Of a stretch of 64,000 nt of DNA, positions 16,583 through 25,103 are shown piece after piece. Both the position numbers and the translations under genes were made by a program. Origin of the DNA: Paraburkholderia tuberum STM678. Lineage in GTDB: Bacteria > Pseudomonadota > Gammaproteobacteria > Burkholderiales > Burkholderiaceae. The stretch lies in NCBI RefSeq assembly GCF_902833905.1, contig NZ_CADFGP010000021.1:1-64000 (forward strand). Direction: 5' to 3'. Position 1 is the first letter of the stretch; each line of letters begins with the position of its first letter. The notes beneath the pieces were generated by a model. That model was given only the letters and a program-made list of their open reading frames with translations. It had not been told where the DNA came from and searched no databases.

Positions 16583-16671
16583 GATCGCGACGTCCGTGAA
16601 CTAAAAGCTGGCTGGCGGCACTGCGTGCGTCTGAATCAGTCGATTCCGGCGCGCACTTCAAACGCCGTCCG

Positions 16672-17562
16672 TCACGCAATGTTCGCGAGCGGCGCGCGTC
16701 GAGTGCCTGCGTCGCTCGACATCGAATCCCGCACATGGCGCGCGAATTCCTGTGCTGCTGGCTGAACCGTCGCGGGCAATCGCAGACAGATCGCGAACGC
16801 AGGCAGTGCAGGCAAGCCGCTGACTCGAAACGTGAGCGTCTCCAGATCGGCCGGCACCGTGGAGGCGAGCCAGGCCGTGATCGCGAGGCCCGCGCGCACC
16901 GTTGCGGCGGTCGCCTCGATGTTTCCGCTCTCGAACACCGTGCGCCACGCAATGCCCTCGTCCGCGAGCGCGCCGAGCACCACCGGACGGAAAGCACAAC
17001 GCTCGTCTACCATCGACAGCGGCAACGGCCGCTTCTGCCATGCATCACTGCCGCGCCCCTTGACCCACACCAACGGCTCGATGCAGACCACTTCACCTTC
17101 GGCTTCGCTTGCGACATATTCGACCAACGACACGTCAACGCGACCGCTATTCACCGCTTCGCTCAGCTCTGGCGACGCCGCGCACACCAACGAAATTTCG
17201 ACGTGCGGATGCGCCTCGGCGAATGCCTTCATCGCGGGCGCGAGCCGCGTCACGAGATCGTAAGGCACGCCCACACGCAAGGCGCCGCGCAACGGCTGGC
17301 CGGTCATGTCGGCCCAGATTTCATCGTTCAGCCGCAGCAGCTTGCGCGCCTTCACGAGAAACTGCTCGCCTTGGTGCGACAGTTCCAGCCGGCGCGTCTT
17401 GCGAACGAACAGAAGGCAATCCAGCACATCTTCGAGGCGCTTCACCTGTTGGCTCACGGCGCCTTGCGTCATGTGCAGCAGATTCGCGGCGACCGTCATG
17501 CTGCCGCTATCGGCGACGGCAACGAAGGTGCGGACCAGATCGAGGTCGAGGTTTCGGCTCAT
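16672..17562 (-). CDS. LysR family transcriptional regulator
   Basis: A 296-residue LysR regulator starting MSRNLDLDLVRTFVAVADSG, with the helix-turn-helix NLLHMTQGAVSQQVKRLEDVL and the effector domain opening ALRVGVPYDLVTRLAPAMK. It is divergent from a LysE family exporter gene at 17663 across a 100-bp region that contains a 6-bp-arm inverted repeat. That gives an ArgP/LysG-like logic in which the regulator senses the exported compound. It is convergent with the previous lysR gene, and no terminator hairpin was seen in the 89 bp between them. Confidence 0.92.
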   Translation of the reverse strand: MSRNLDLDLVRTFVAVADSGSMTVAANLLHMTQGAVSQQVKRLEDVLDCLLFVRKTRRLELSHQGEQFLVKARKLLRLNDEIWADMTGQPLRGALRVGVPYDLVTRLAPAMKAFAEAHPHVEISLVCAASPELSEAVNSGRVDVSLVEYVASEAEGEVVCIEPLVWVKGRGSDAWQKRPLPLSMVDERCAFRPVVLGALADEGIAWRTVFESGNIEATAATVRAGLAITAWLASTVPADLETLTFRVSGLPALPAFAICLRLPATVQPAAQEFARHVRDSMSSDAGTRRAPLANIA

Positions 17563-17571
17563 CTATGCATT

Positions 17572-17592
17572 ATGCGGCGTAATGTACCGCAT
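17572..17592. promoter_or_regulatory. Inverted repeat in the lysR-lysE intergenic region
   Basis: ATGCGG and CCGCAT are separated by 9 nt (total 21 bp), just upstream of the lysR start and 70 bp before the LysE-type gene. It is a candidate binding site of the LysR regulator at 16672-17562. Short arms make chance occurrence possible. Confidence 0.35.
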
Positions 17593-17662
17593 CAATATTA
17601 TTAGCTTTCACGATGCCTTGACGATCCGTACAGTGCGAATTCACTGATCCGAATGTGCACCG

Positions 17663-18253
17663 ATGACCTCGATTCTGCCGCTTCTGCTCTTCGTCGCCGT
17701 CGCGACCGTGACGCCCGGCGGCGCGACCACGCTCGCCGCCGCCTCAGGAGCACGCTTCGGCTTCGTACGCTCGATACCGCTGATGCTCGGCATCGCGATG
17801 GGCCTCGCCTTGCTCGCTGCGCTCGCCGCACTCGGGCTTGGCGGTCTGCTTCTCACGCTGCCATCGCTGCAAACGGCGGTGAGAACGCTCGGCTCCGCGT
17901 ATCTGCTGTGGCTCGCGTGGCGCATCGCGCGCAGCGGGCCGCCAAACGCGAGCAATGGCCCCGTGCGGCCGGTTTCGCTCGTCAACGGTTTCCTGCTGCT
18001 CTGGCTCAACCCGAAAGGCTGGGCGATGACGGTTGGCGCGGCGGCGTCTTTCGCGCTGCTCGCAAACAATCCGAACCGCCTCGCGATGCTGCTCGGTGCA
18101 GCGTTCGGGGTGACTGCGTGCGCGTCGCTCGCGCTGTGGTGTGCGCTCGGCGTGCTATTCGCGCGGCTGTTTCGGACGCCGCGCCACTGGCGCATTCTCA
18201 ATCTCGCGATGGGTGTGCTGCTCGCCGCATCCCTCATTCCGACCTGGAGATAA
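17663..18253 (+). CDS. LysE family amino-acid/metabolite exporter
   Basis: A 196-residue, very hydrophobic inner-membrane protein with about six predicted helices. It starts MTSILPLLLFVAVATVTPGG, which includes the TPGP-like motif of the LysE/RhtB family, and contains YLLWLAWRIAR and LLWLNPKGWAMTVG, both conserved in the family. It should export an amino acid or related compound. It is divergent from a LysR regulator gene. The truncated cupin gene begins 2 bp after its stop, so the two were once an operon. Confidence 0.9.
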   Translation: MTSILPLLLFVAVATVTPGGATTLAAASGARFGFVRSIPLMLGIAMGLALLAALAALGLGGLLLTLPSLQTAVRTLGSAYLLWLAWRIARSGPPNASNGPVRPVSLVNGFLLLWLNPKGWAMTVGAAASFALLANNPNRLAMLLGAAFGVTACASLALWCALGVLFARLFRTPRHWRILNLAMGVLLAASLIPTWR

Positions 18254-18255
18254 GC

Positions 18256-18384
18256 ATGTCTTCCCATCCGTTCGCCGAATCGTTCGACCTTGAAGCCGCG
18301 TTCGCCGATGTGTCGGATCATTGGTCGCCGAAAGTTGTCGCACAGGTCAACGATCAGTACGTGAAGGTCGCGAAAGTGCGCGGG
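18256..18384 (+). pseudogene. 5' fragment of a small cupin protein gene
   Basis: The first 43 codons (MSSHPFAESFDLEAAFADVS to QYVKVAKVRG) match the N-terminus of small single-domain cupins, usually about 115 residues. At the point where the cupin barrel should continue with the metal-binding histidines, the sequence turns into unrelated Arg/Ser-rich translation. The frame stays open to 18618 but has no cupin features. The gene is therefore cut at about 18384 and probably non-functional. It follows the LysE-type gene by 2 bp. Confidence 0.7.
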
Positions 18385-18435
18385 TCTGAAGCGGGAAGGG
18401 ATGTCTGCTCCGCTTCCGTGTCCAGACAACGCGTG

Positions 18436-18633
18436 TCAGTTGTAGCCAAGGACAGCGGCGGACGCCACGTCCGGCCTCTCAGGAACATTCGAAGCGATCG
18501 TCGATACCGTCGATGCGAGAAACGATCTATATACCGAGCGCGATCGATTTTCAGAGCCATTCTCGCCGTTTCGAGCGCGCGTCGCACATCTGCTCGAGTC
18601 GACGCTGAAAGGCGATAGATCGGAGCTGTTCAT
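18436..18633 (-). CDS. Possible small Ser-rich protein
   Basis: A 65-residue frame starting MNSSDLSPFSVDSS, with a strong GGAGGG site 6 nt before its ATG. The protein is rich in Ser, Arg and Asn and has no signal peptide or known domain. It lies in the sequence that interrupts the cupin gene, and about 85 bp separates it from the ndh stop. The ribosome-binding site is the only positive evidence, so it may be spurious. Confidence 0.3.
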   Translation of the reverse strand: MNSSDLSPFSVDSSRCATRARNGENGSENRSRSVYRSFLASTVSTIASNVPERPDVASAAVLGYN

Positions 18634-18719
18634 AGTGTTCCCTCCGTCTTCCTGGGTTTAGAACCGGTTGATTGACTTGTGGCGGCCAGACCCTTTCGCC
18701 ATCCGAAGCGAAATGGTGC

Positions 18720-20066
18720 TCAGTGCAGTTTGACGTGCGGCGCGGTGCTTCGACGGAGCCGATGCGCGAGGGTATTGACGATCATGCGTGCATAGCCATG
18801 CAGCGCTGCAACGTGCATCCGATACAGCGACAAATACATGAAGCGAGCAAGCAGTCCGTCCACGAGCATGCTGCCGCCGATAAGACCTCCCATCAGACTC
18901 CCTACCGCATTCGCGTGCCCGAGCGACACTAGCGAGCCGAGATCGCGATAGGCAAACTCCGGAAGCTTTTTCCCCTCGATCCGTCGCGCAAGTGCCTTGA
19001 CTAAAAACGATGCCTGCTGATGAGCCGCCTGGGCGCGCGGTGGAACATTGCGCTCGAAACCCAACCATGGACAGGCCGCGCAATCGCCGAATGCGAATAT
19101 ATGGTCGTCGAGATCCGTTTGAAGCGTGCGACGCACACTGAGTTGCCCCAGATGATTGACGGTCAGCCCATCGAGCGTTGAAAGCACCGCGGGTGCCTTG
19201 ATGCCCGCGGCCCACACCGTGAGATCCGCACGTATCGTCTTGCCGTTTTTCGTGCGGATGAGTCCGGGCGCGACCTCCGCGACCCGCTCGTCGACCATCA
19301 ACTTGACATTGAGTTTGTCCAGCAGTCCGGCAGCTGCGGTGGACACGCGTTCTTTCAACGCTGGCAGAATCCGCGGCCCAGCTTCAATGAGCACGATCCC
19401 GACGTCGTGTGTGGGGTCGAGCCGATGCAAGCCGTATGATGAAAGTACCTTCGCCGTATTGCGCAATTCGGCGGACAATTCCACGCCCGTAGCGCCCCCG
19501 CCAACTATCGCGACCTGAACACGAGGCGCGTGATCGACGGGCACGCCACATGCACTCCGCTCACCGGCGTCTCGTTGTTGTTCGGCGCGAATGCAAGCTG
19601 AAATCAGGCGCTTTCTGAAGCGTTCCGCTTGAGCGACGTTGTCAAGCGCGAGCGAATTTTCCGCCGCGCCCGCCACGCCGAAGTAGTGCGTTGTACTACC
19701 GATGGCAAGAATCAACGAGTCGTACCCGATTCGGCGCGGCGGTACCAGTTCGGTTCCGTCGTCATCGAGCAGTGGCGCAAGCAGGACCTGCCTCGAGCCA
19801 CGATCCAGTCCGACAAGTTCGCCCTGGATGAACTGGAAGCCGTGCCACTGGGCTTGCGCGGCGTACGCCAGTTCCTGTGCGAATGGGTCCAGACTTCCTG
19901 CTGCGACCTCGTGCAACAGGGGCTTCCAGATATGCGTCGGGTTGCGGTCGATCAACGTAATGGAGGCACGTTGCGCCCCGCTTTGCCGACCACCATAACG
20001 ATCGCCTAGCCTCGTTGCGAGTTCGATGCCACCCGCCCCTCCTCCCACGATCACAAAACGATGCAT
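18720..20066 (-). CDS. ndh: Type II NADH dehydrogenase (NDH-2)
   Basis: A 448-residue flavoprotein. It starts MHRFVIVGGGAGGIELATRL, the FAD-binding Rossmann motif, has the second dinucleotide motif VAIVGGGATGVELSAELRN for NADH, and the FAD-linked FAFGDCAACPW near residue 320. The C-terminal 60 residues contain an amphipathic or hydrophobic segment (GSMLVDGLLARFMYLSLYRMH) that anchors NDH-2 to the membrane. It passes electrons from NADH to quinone without proton pumping. AGGGAGA precedes the chosen ATG; the frame extends 60 bp further upstream without a ribosome site. It is monocistronic. Confidence 0.92.
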   Translation of the reverse strand: MHRFVIVGGGAGGIELATRLGDRYGGRQSGAQRASITLIDRNPTHIWKPLLHEVAAGSLDPFAQELAYAAQAQWHGFQFIQGELVGLDRGSRQVLLAPLLDDDGTELVPPRRIGYDSLILAIGSTTHYFGVAGAAENSLALDNVAQAERFRKRLISACIRAEQQRDAGERSACGVPVDHAPRVQVAIVGGGATGVELSAELRNTAKVLSSYGLHRLDPTHDVGIVLIEAGPRILPALKERVSTAAAGLLDKLNVKLMVDERVAEVAPGLIRTKNGKTIRADLTVWAAGIKAPAVLSTLDGLTVNHLGQLSVRRTLQTDLDDHIFAFGDCAACPWLGFERNVPPRAQAAHQQASFLVKALARRIEGKKLPEFAYRDLGSLVSLGHANAVGSLMGGLIGGSMLVDGLLARFMYLSLYRMHVAALHGYARMIVNTLAHRLRRSTAPHVKLH

Positions 20067-20295
20067 GCAGATTCTCCCTGGACGACGACGCGCGGTACGG
20101 AAATCCAACACAACGGTTGAGAACAACTATCGCAGAAGCCCGACGGCAGGAAAATCTCATAGTTCTGATGGCTGCCTTCAGGTTTTCTGATTGAGAGATC
20201 TCCTACTGACCTCGCCCTCAACGGCGTACTCGCACTGTCTGGAATCCCCTCCAGGTTCACACGCACGATGCCCGAGACCCGGCGCGCGACTTCAC

Positions 20296-20645
20296 TTAGG
20301 CGCAGTCGGCTCGCCGCGATGGCCAGGCGCTCGAACGTACTGCTAAACGCAGTTCGGTGCCCTTCCACTCGGCGTGGTCGTCAAAGGGGTGATCGTAGGT
20401 GTAGGTGCCGCGCTGATGGCTGGGGGTCGTTCTTCGCCAGATCTGTGGTGATCAGGATGAAGCCATCAACGTTCAGACTTTTGGTCGATGGATTGATGCT
20501 GTCGGCAGGTATCTCATCGTTGTGGGCCGCAATGGCACGATGACTGCGTCGCCGAACTCGCTGAAACAGGCGCCATCGCAGCTAGCGAAAAGATGCCTTG
20601 CAACGCCGCCGCCAGTTCGCAGATAGCGTCGCTGATGCAGTTCAT
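20296..20645 (-). pseudogene. Multiply frameshifted gene remnant behind the RNase-like gene
   Basis: Coding-like peptide stretches on the minus strand occur in successive frames: MNCISDAICELAAALQGIF, then SEFGDAVIVPLRP, then SLNVDGFILITTDLAKNDP, and last GTYTYDHPFDDHAEWKGTEL running to a TAA at 20296. They need at least three frameshifts to be joined. The first ATG lies 7 bp after the stop of the RNase-like gene, where a barstar-type inhibitor gene would be expected, but none of the pieces looks like barstar. I do not recognise the ancestral family. The rest of 20067-20652 shows no other gene. Confidence 0.3.
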
Positions 20646-20652
20646 TCGGTCT

Positions 20653-21123
20653 TTATTCTCCAATGCGCTTGAAGCTGGCGTAGTAATCGTCGGTGTAATA
20701 GCACTCGCGGGTTTGCCTGCGCGGCCCACCACATACGATCCGACGCTGCCCCCGATCCGTCGCGCCTGGTGTGCGAACCGTATAGGTGTGGTAGTACCCG
20801 CGCGGATGCTTCGGCAGCAAAGCCGCACTGTTACGAAACAAGACGCCGTCATCGCTAAACGGGAAGGGGCCGCCCGCTTTGATCAGTCGCAGTGTTTCGG
20901 CCGCTTCCGCCGGCAACTGCGCCTTGGTGACGGTGACCAGCGCGCCCGTTCCTTGGGCGCCTGATGCAGCGGTTGCAGCGCTCGCACCCTGTGCTGGCTG
21001 AACCGGCGCCGAGCTCGCGGATGCGCCCGATGCCTCAGTGGCGCTTTGCGGTCCCTGCTTGCCGCATCCGCCGAAGATCGCGCTCAATGCGACGATGCAG
21101 GAGACAGCCCACGCTCTCTTCAC
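20653..21123 (-). CDS. Barnase/RNase T1-family lipoprotein with substituted catalytic residues
   Basis: A 156-residue protein with a lipoprotein signal (IFGGC, lipidated Cys20), a low-complexity Ala/Ser linker to about residue 60 and a microbial-RNase domain at 65-156. It aligns well with RNase Sa: RNSAALLP, GYYHTYTVRTPG, DRGQRRIVCGG and CYYTDDYYASFKRI. The two arginines are kept (Arg124, Arg128). The general base Glu54 of RNase Sa is Thr113 here, and the general acid His85 is Tyr147. Cys131 and Cys141 could form a disulfide. No barstar-like inhibitor gene is intact next to it. It should be an inactive RNA- or protein-binding relative, or a decaying toxin. Confidence 0.8.
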   Translation of the reverse strand: MKRAWAVSCIVALSAIFGGCGKQGPQSATEASGASASSAPVQPAQGASAATAASGAQGTGALVTVTKAQLPAEAAETLRLIKAGGPFPFSDDGVLFRNSAALLPKHPRGYYHTYTVRTPGATDRGQRRIVCGGPRRQTRECYYTDDYYASFKRIGE

Positions 21124-21283
21124 GAAACGGTTCTCCCTTCGTTGACCAGCACCCGACGACCTGGATAGACGTAAAGGTATCGCTAATGACGGAGCGAATC
21201 AACGATCCATCGTAGACCCGTGCCTGCATGCGCGCGAGAATCGTGGTTTAACGATGGTTTCCACGCCTGCAGCGGAGTACGAA

Positions 21284-21703
21284 ATGGACGATCCCTATGA
21301 TCTTCAGCGCTTCCTCGATGCACAAGAGCCGGTCTACGACCAGGTATGCGATGAACTGAGGCACGGACGCAAGCGAAGCCACTGGATGTGGTTCGTGTTT
21401 CCTCAAATCGAGGGGCTCGGAACCAGCGCAATGGCTCAGCGATTCGCGCTTTCGTCGCTGGACGAAGCGCAAGCCTATCTGCGCCACCCGATACTCGGCC
21501 CACGGCTGCGCGAAACGACGCACCTGGTCAACCTCGTCAGCGACCGCTCCGTCGAGGAAATATTCGGGTATCCGGATGACCTGAAGTTTCGCTCGTCGGT
21601 CACCTTGTTCGCGCGCGCCACGAACGACAACGACGTATTCATCGAAGCTTTGCGCAAGTATTTCGGCGGAGAAGCCGATCCGCGGACCCTCCAGCTGCTC
21701 TAG
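21284..21703 (+). CDS. DUF1810 family protein
   Basis: A 139-residue soluble protein beginning MDDPYDLQRFLDAQEPVYDQ, with HWMWFVFPQIEGLG, RFALSSLDEAQAYL and DDLKFRSSVTLFA, the hallmark motifs of DUF1810 (often mislabelled calpastatin). Function is unknown; the fold is all-alpha. GGAG lies 7 nt before the ATG at 21284. An ATG 30 bp upstream (21254) is in frame but lacks a ribosome-binding site, and the family normally starts at this MxDPxDLQRF segment. Confidence 0.88.
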   Translation: MDDPYDLQRFLDAQEPVYDQVCDELRHGRKRSHWMWFVFPQIEGLGTSAMAQRFALSSLDEAQAYLRHPILGPRLRETTHLVNLVSDRSVEEIFGYPDDLKFRSSVTLFARATNDNDVFIEALRKYFGGEADPRTLQLL

Positions 21704-21776
21704 ACCATTTTGGTAGCGGTCCCGCGCACGCGGGGCGCAGCGGACCGCGCAATTCCGCTCCCGGTGCAGTGCGTGG

Positions 21777-22931
21777 TCACTGCCCGCTCACATCGGCTGC
21801 ACGGGATCGAAAGAGCAGCAGGTGATCCGTGCCGGATTCGGACAGCCAGACCTCGCCCGAACGACCCATCATCTGACGCACGTTCGCGTGGTCACGCGGC
21901 AGCCGCAACACGTCGAACCGCTCGGCACGCGGATCGAAGCGCACTAGCGCATTAGCGCTCCATTCGCTGAGCCAGACGATGTCCTGGTCGTCGACGAATA
22001 TTGCATACGCGTGCGGATCGTTGCCGGGCAGTCGCCATTCGCGCCAATGATGCGTGCCAGGATCGTACACGCCGACTTTTCCGGCGTTCCACTCGCTGAC
22101 CCAGATGCGCCCCCTGGAATCGGCCCAGACGCGGCGCGCGCCCTGATTCGACGTTGGTGGCTCGATGACCTGTGCCGCGCCCGTGGTCGGGTCGATGCGA
22201 CCTACGTAATTTCCCGCCAGCGAAGCGAAATACAGATCCCCGGAGCGGGTCACGCAGATACCGTAGGGCCCGGCGCCGCGTGGGGCATCAAAGACGCGCA
22301 TGCGCGATCGCTGCGGATCGAGTTCGCCGTAGATACCACTTTGCCCCGTAAACCACAGATGCCCCTGTTTGTCGAACACGGCGGTATTCAGATTGGCATC
22401 TGGCCGGTCCTTGGGTAGCGGAAAACGCGTGACGGCGAGCGTCTTCGGATCGATACGCACGATTGCGTTCTGGCCGCCGTCAGTGACCCACGCCGCACGA
22501 TCGGGGCCGACGATCACGCCATGTGGCGCCGATCCGGCGCCGAGTGCGATCGTGTCGGTTCTGCCGCTGCGCGGGTCCAGCCGCCCGACCGCTCCCCGCG
22601 CCTGCGCGGTGTACCACACGGTGCCGTCACGCGCCGGTGCGACGTCATGCGGTGCGCTGCCGGCCGGGACGGCGAAGCTCTCGAACGACGGCGGCTGTGC
22701 TTGAGCCTGCGCGAGGCCAAGGTTGTCTGTGCTGATCGCGCAAGCGATGGCGTAAAGAGCCAGGGCAATCGCAGACCGGGCAGTGGATTGCGGGGCAAGC
22801 TTCGGAAAATGTTTGAAGTCCAAGCGGGCAAAATCCATCGTCGCACGAAGTCGCTCGAGCGCCGCATGCCCCGGATGGATCGCGAACATCCACCAAAGAA
22901 GCCCCACAAGTAACAGCAGAGGAATCAGCAT
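21777..22931 (-). CDS. Vgb-like (streptogramin lyase family) beta-propeller protein, membrane-anchored or secreted
   Basis: A 384-residue protein. A hydrophobic segment (MLIPLLLLVGLLWWMFAI) and a second one near 55-70 precede a seven-bladed propeller built from repeats such as GTVWYTAQARGAVGRLDP, AAWVTDGGQNAIVRIDP, HLWFTGQSGIYGELDP and IVWLSEWSANALVRFDP. This is the virginiamycin B lyase/SMP-30-like arrangement. True Vgb linearises streptogramins, but most homologues in environmental bacteria have no tested substrate. GGAG precedes the ATG. Two N-terminal hydrophobic segments are unusual for the family and may reflect a fused leader. Confidence 0.8.
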   Translation of the reverse strand: MLIPLLLLVGLLWWMFAIHPGHAALERLRATMDFARLDFKHFPKLAPQSTARSAIALALYAIACAISTDNLGLAQAQAQPPSFESFAVPAGSAPHDVAPARDGTVWYTAQARGAVGRLDPRSGRTDTIALGAGSAPHGVIVGPDRAAWVTDGGQNAIVRIDPKTLAVTRFPLPKDRPDANLNTAVFDKQGHLWFTGQSGIYGELDPQRSRMRVFDAPRGAGPYGICVTRSGDLYFASLAGNYVGRIDPTTGAAQVIEPPTSNQGARRVWADSRGRIWVSEWNAGKVGVYDPGTHHWREWRLPGNDPHAYAIFVDDQDIVWLSEWSANALVRFDPRAERFDVLRLPRDHANVRQMMGRSGEVWLSESGTDHLLLFRSRAADVSGQ

Positions 22932-23147
22932 GGGTGGTCTCCATCGCTGCTTGTGCCAGCTAACGTATCACGAATGCCACTTGCCAAGGTCAACCCGACG
23001 TTTCAATGCTTGGCGGCATGCGCTTCCTCGACGTTGTCGAAAGTGCGATTCGCCGGGATATTCGTTGCCGGGTTTGCGTGCAATGGAACCGCACCAGGGT
23101 AAATACAGATTCGATTGCTCAAAAAGCTTTATAGAATGGCCGATATT

Positions 23148-23172
23148 AGCAAGGAGCAATACTGCTTGCTAT
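23148..23172. promoter_or_regulatory. Inverted repeat upstream of flavin monooxygenase gene
   Basis: TAGCAAG and CTTGCTA form perfect 7-bp arms with an 11-nt spacer, 38 bp upstream of the ATG at 23211, in a locally AT-rich stretch. Position fits an operator or activator site. The nearby IclR regulators are candidates for binding it. Confidence 0.4.
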
Positions 23173-23210
23173 AGATTAATCAAAGATACCCCGCAGAACC
23201 CGGAGACGCC

Positions 23211-24896
23211 ATGCAGATCGACTACCAAACGATGCGGTTCGACTACGAACGAGCCGCCGACCACGATGCCGGTGCACCGCTCACCTATCCGGTCGTGGTG
23301 ATCGGCGCTGGCCCGGTCGGGTTGTCAGCGGCCATCGATCTGGCCCAGCAGGGCGTTCGCACCGTACTGCTCGACAATGACGACACGCTGTCGAGCGGTT
23401 CGCGCGCAATCTGTTTTGCGAAGCGGACGCTGGAAATTTTCGATCGGCTCGGCTGCGGCAAGCAGATGGTCGACAAAGGCGTGAGCTGGAACGTCGGCAA
23501 GGTGTTCCTGCAGGATGAACTGATCTATACGTTCAACCTGCTGCCCGAGACAGGCCACGCGCGCCCAGCATTCATCAATCTGCAGCAGTACTACGTCGAA
23601 GGCTATCTGGTAGACGAGGCGAAGCGAACCGCGAATCTGCAGATGCGCTGGAAAAGCAATGTGATCGGTGTGACCCAGCAAGACGACCATGTCGAGTTGC
23701 GGGTCGAAACGCCCGACGGCATTTATCCGATGCGCGCGCAATACGTGGTCGCCGCCGACGGCGCGCGCAGCGCGGTGCGCAAGGCGCTCGGTCTCGACAG
23801 TCATGGTCGCACCTTCAAGGACCGCTTCCTGATCGCGGATGTGAAAATGAAGGCGCCGTTTCCGACCGAACGCTGGTTCTGGTTCGATCCGCCCTTCCAT
23901 CGCAACCAATCCGTACTGCTGCACAGGCAGCCCGACAACGTCTGGCGCATCGATTTCCAGCTCGGCTGGGACGCCGATCCTGTCGCCGAAAAACAGCCTG
24001 AAAAAGTGATTCCGCGCGTGAAAGCGCTGCTCGGCGACGATGCCGGGTTCGAGCTCGAATGGGTCAGCGTCTACACGTTTTCGTGTTTGCGGATGGACAG
24101 TTTCCGGCATGGCCGCGTGCTGTTCGCGGGCGATTCGGCGCATGGCGTGTCGCCGTTCGGCGCGCGCGGCGCGAATAGCGGCGTGCAGGATGCCGACAAT
24201 CTCGCCTGGAAGCTGCGGCTCGTCGTCAACGGCGACGCGCCGCCGGCGCTGCTCGATACCTATGCATCCGAGCGCGAGTATGCGGCGGACGAAAACATCC
24301 TGAACTCATCGCGCGCCACCGACTTCATCACGCCGAAAAGCGCGGTTTCGCGGATGTTCCGCGATGCCACGCTTAAGCTCGCAAAAGAGTGTCCGTTCGC
24401 GCGGCGCATCGTCAACAGCGGCCGTCTGTCGGTGCCGGCAGTTCTGCGCGACTCGCCCCTGAACTCGCCCGACGCCGACGCGTTCACCGGTGCGATGGTG
24501 CCCGGCGCGGCCAGCACCGACGCGCCGGTCAAGCTCGCTGGCGAAGACGCCTGGTTCCTGAATCAGACCGGACATGGCGGCTTCACGGGTGTGCAATTCT
24601 GCGGCCCGGGAGACGACCTGACGAAATGCGCCGAACGGCTTCGCGCGCTCGCATGCCTCGCGGTGCCGGTTCACTCGTTGATCGTCGTGCCGCGTGGCGC
24701 GGCCGTGACCGCGCTGCCGGAGATGCCTCACGTCACGGTGATCGAGGACGTCGAAGGCATCGTTACGCATCGCTTCGATGCGCGGCCCGGCACCTTTTAT
24801 CTGCTGCGTCCGGACCAGCACGTCTGCGCGCGCTGGCGCGCCCTCGACACCGCCTCGGTCGCCAAGGCCGTGGATCGCGCAACCTGCAACGGATAA
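23211..24896 (+). CDS. FAD-dependent aromatic-ring monooxygenase (MhpA/PheA-like)
   Basis: A 561-residue group A flavin monooxygenase. It has the FAD motif VVIGAGPVGLSAAIDLAQQG, the DG motif VVAADGARSAVRKALG, and the GD motif VLFAGDSAHGVSPFGARGAN, followed by DNLAWKLRLV. The C-terminal 150 residues form the thioredoxin-like domain of phenol-hydroxylase relatives. It should hydroxylate a phenolic or aryl-acid substrate with NAD(P)H and oxygen. GGAG precedes the ATG. It is followed by a DUF2783 gene after 5 bp and is convergent with two IclR regulator genes, a standard aromatic-catabolic arrangement. Confidence 0.9.
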   Translation: MQIDYQTMRFDYERAADHDAGAPLTYPVVVIGAGPVGLSAAIDLAQQGVRTVLLDNDDTLSSGSRAICFAKRTLEIFDRLGCGKQMVDKGVSWNVGKVFLQDELIYTFNLLPETGHARPAFINLQQYYVEGYLVDEAKRTANLQMRWKSNVIGVTQQDDHVELRVETPDGIYPMRAQYVVAADGARSAVRKALGLDSHGRTFKDRFLIADVKMKAPFPTERWFWFDPPFHRNQSVLLHRQPDNVWRIDFQLGWDADPVAEKQPEKVIPRVKALLGDDAGFELEWVSVYTFSCLRMDSFRHGRVLFAGDSAHGVSPFGARGANSGVQDADNLAWKLRLVVNGDAPPALLDTYASEREYAADENILNSSRATDFITPKSAVSRMFRDATLKLAKECPFARRIVNSGRLSVPAVLRDSPLNSPDADAFTGAMVPGAASTDAPVKLAGEDAWFLNQTGHGGFTGVQFCGPGDDLTKCAERLRALACLAVPVHSLIVVPRGAAVTALPEMPHVTVIEDVEGIVTHRFDARPGTFYLLRPDQHVCARWRALDTASVAKAVDRATCNG

Positions 24897-24901
24897 CCAT
24901 C

Positions 24902-25093
24902 ATGACCAAGCTGAACATCGAAACGAATATGGCCGATCCCGATGCGTTCTATGAAAAGCTCATCGACGCGCACAATGGACTGACCGACGAGCAAAGCCAT
25001 TTCATGAACGCAAAACTCGTGCTGCTGCTCGCGAACCACATCGGCGATGCCGACGTGCTGCTCGAAGCGCTGGCGCTGGCGCGCGCGGATTGA
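24902..25093 (+). CDS. DUF2783 small protein
   Basis: A 63-residue helical protein, MTKLNIETNMADPDAFYEKL followed by LTDEQSHFMNAKLVLLLANHIGD, matching DUF2783. These small proteins are almost always encoded directly behind FAD monooxygenases of this type and may be a subunit or stability factor; no activity has been shown to my knowledge. The gene begins 5 bp after the monooxygenase stop and ends 10 bp before the convergent IclR gene. Confidence 0.85.
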   Translation: MTKLNIETNMADPDAFYEKLIDAHNGLTDEQSHFMNAKLVLLLANHIGDADVLLEALALARAD

Positions 25094-25103
25094 CGACCCA
25101 GGC

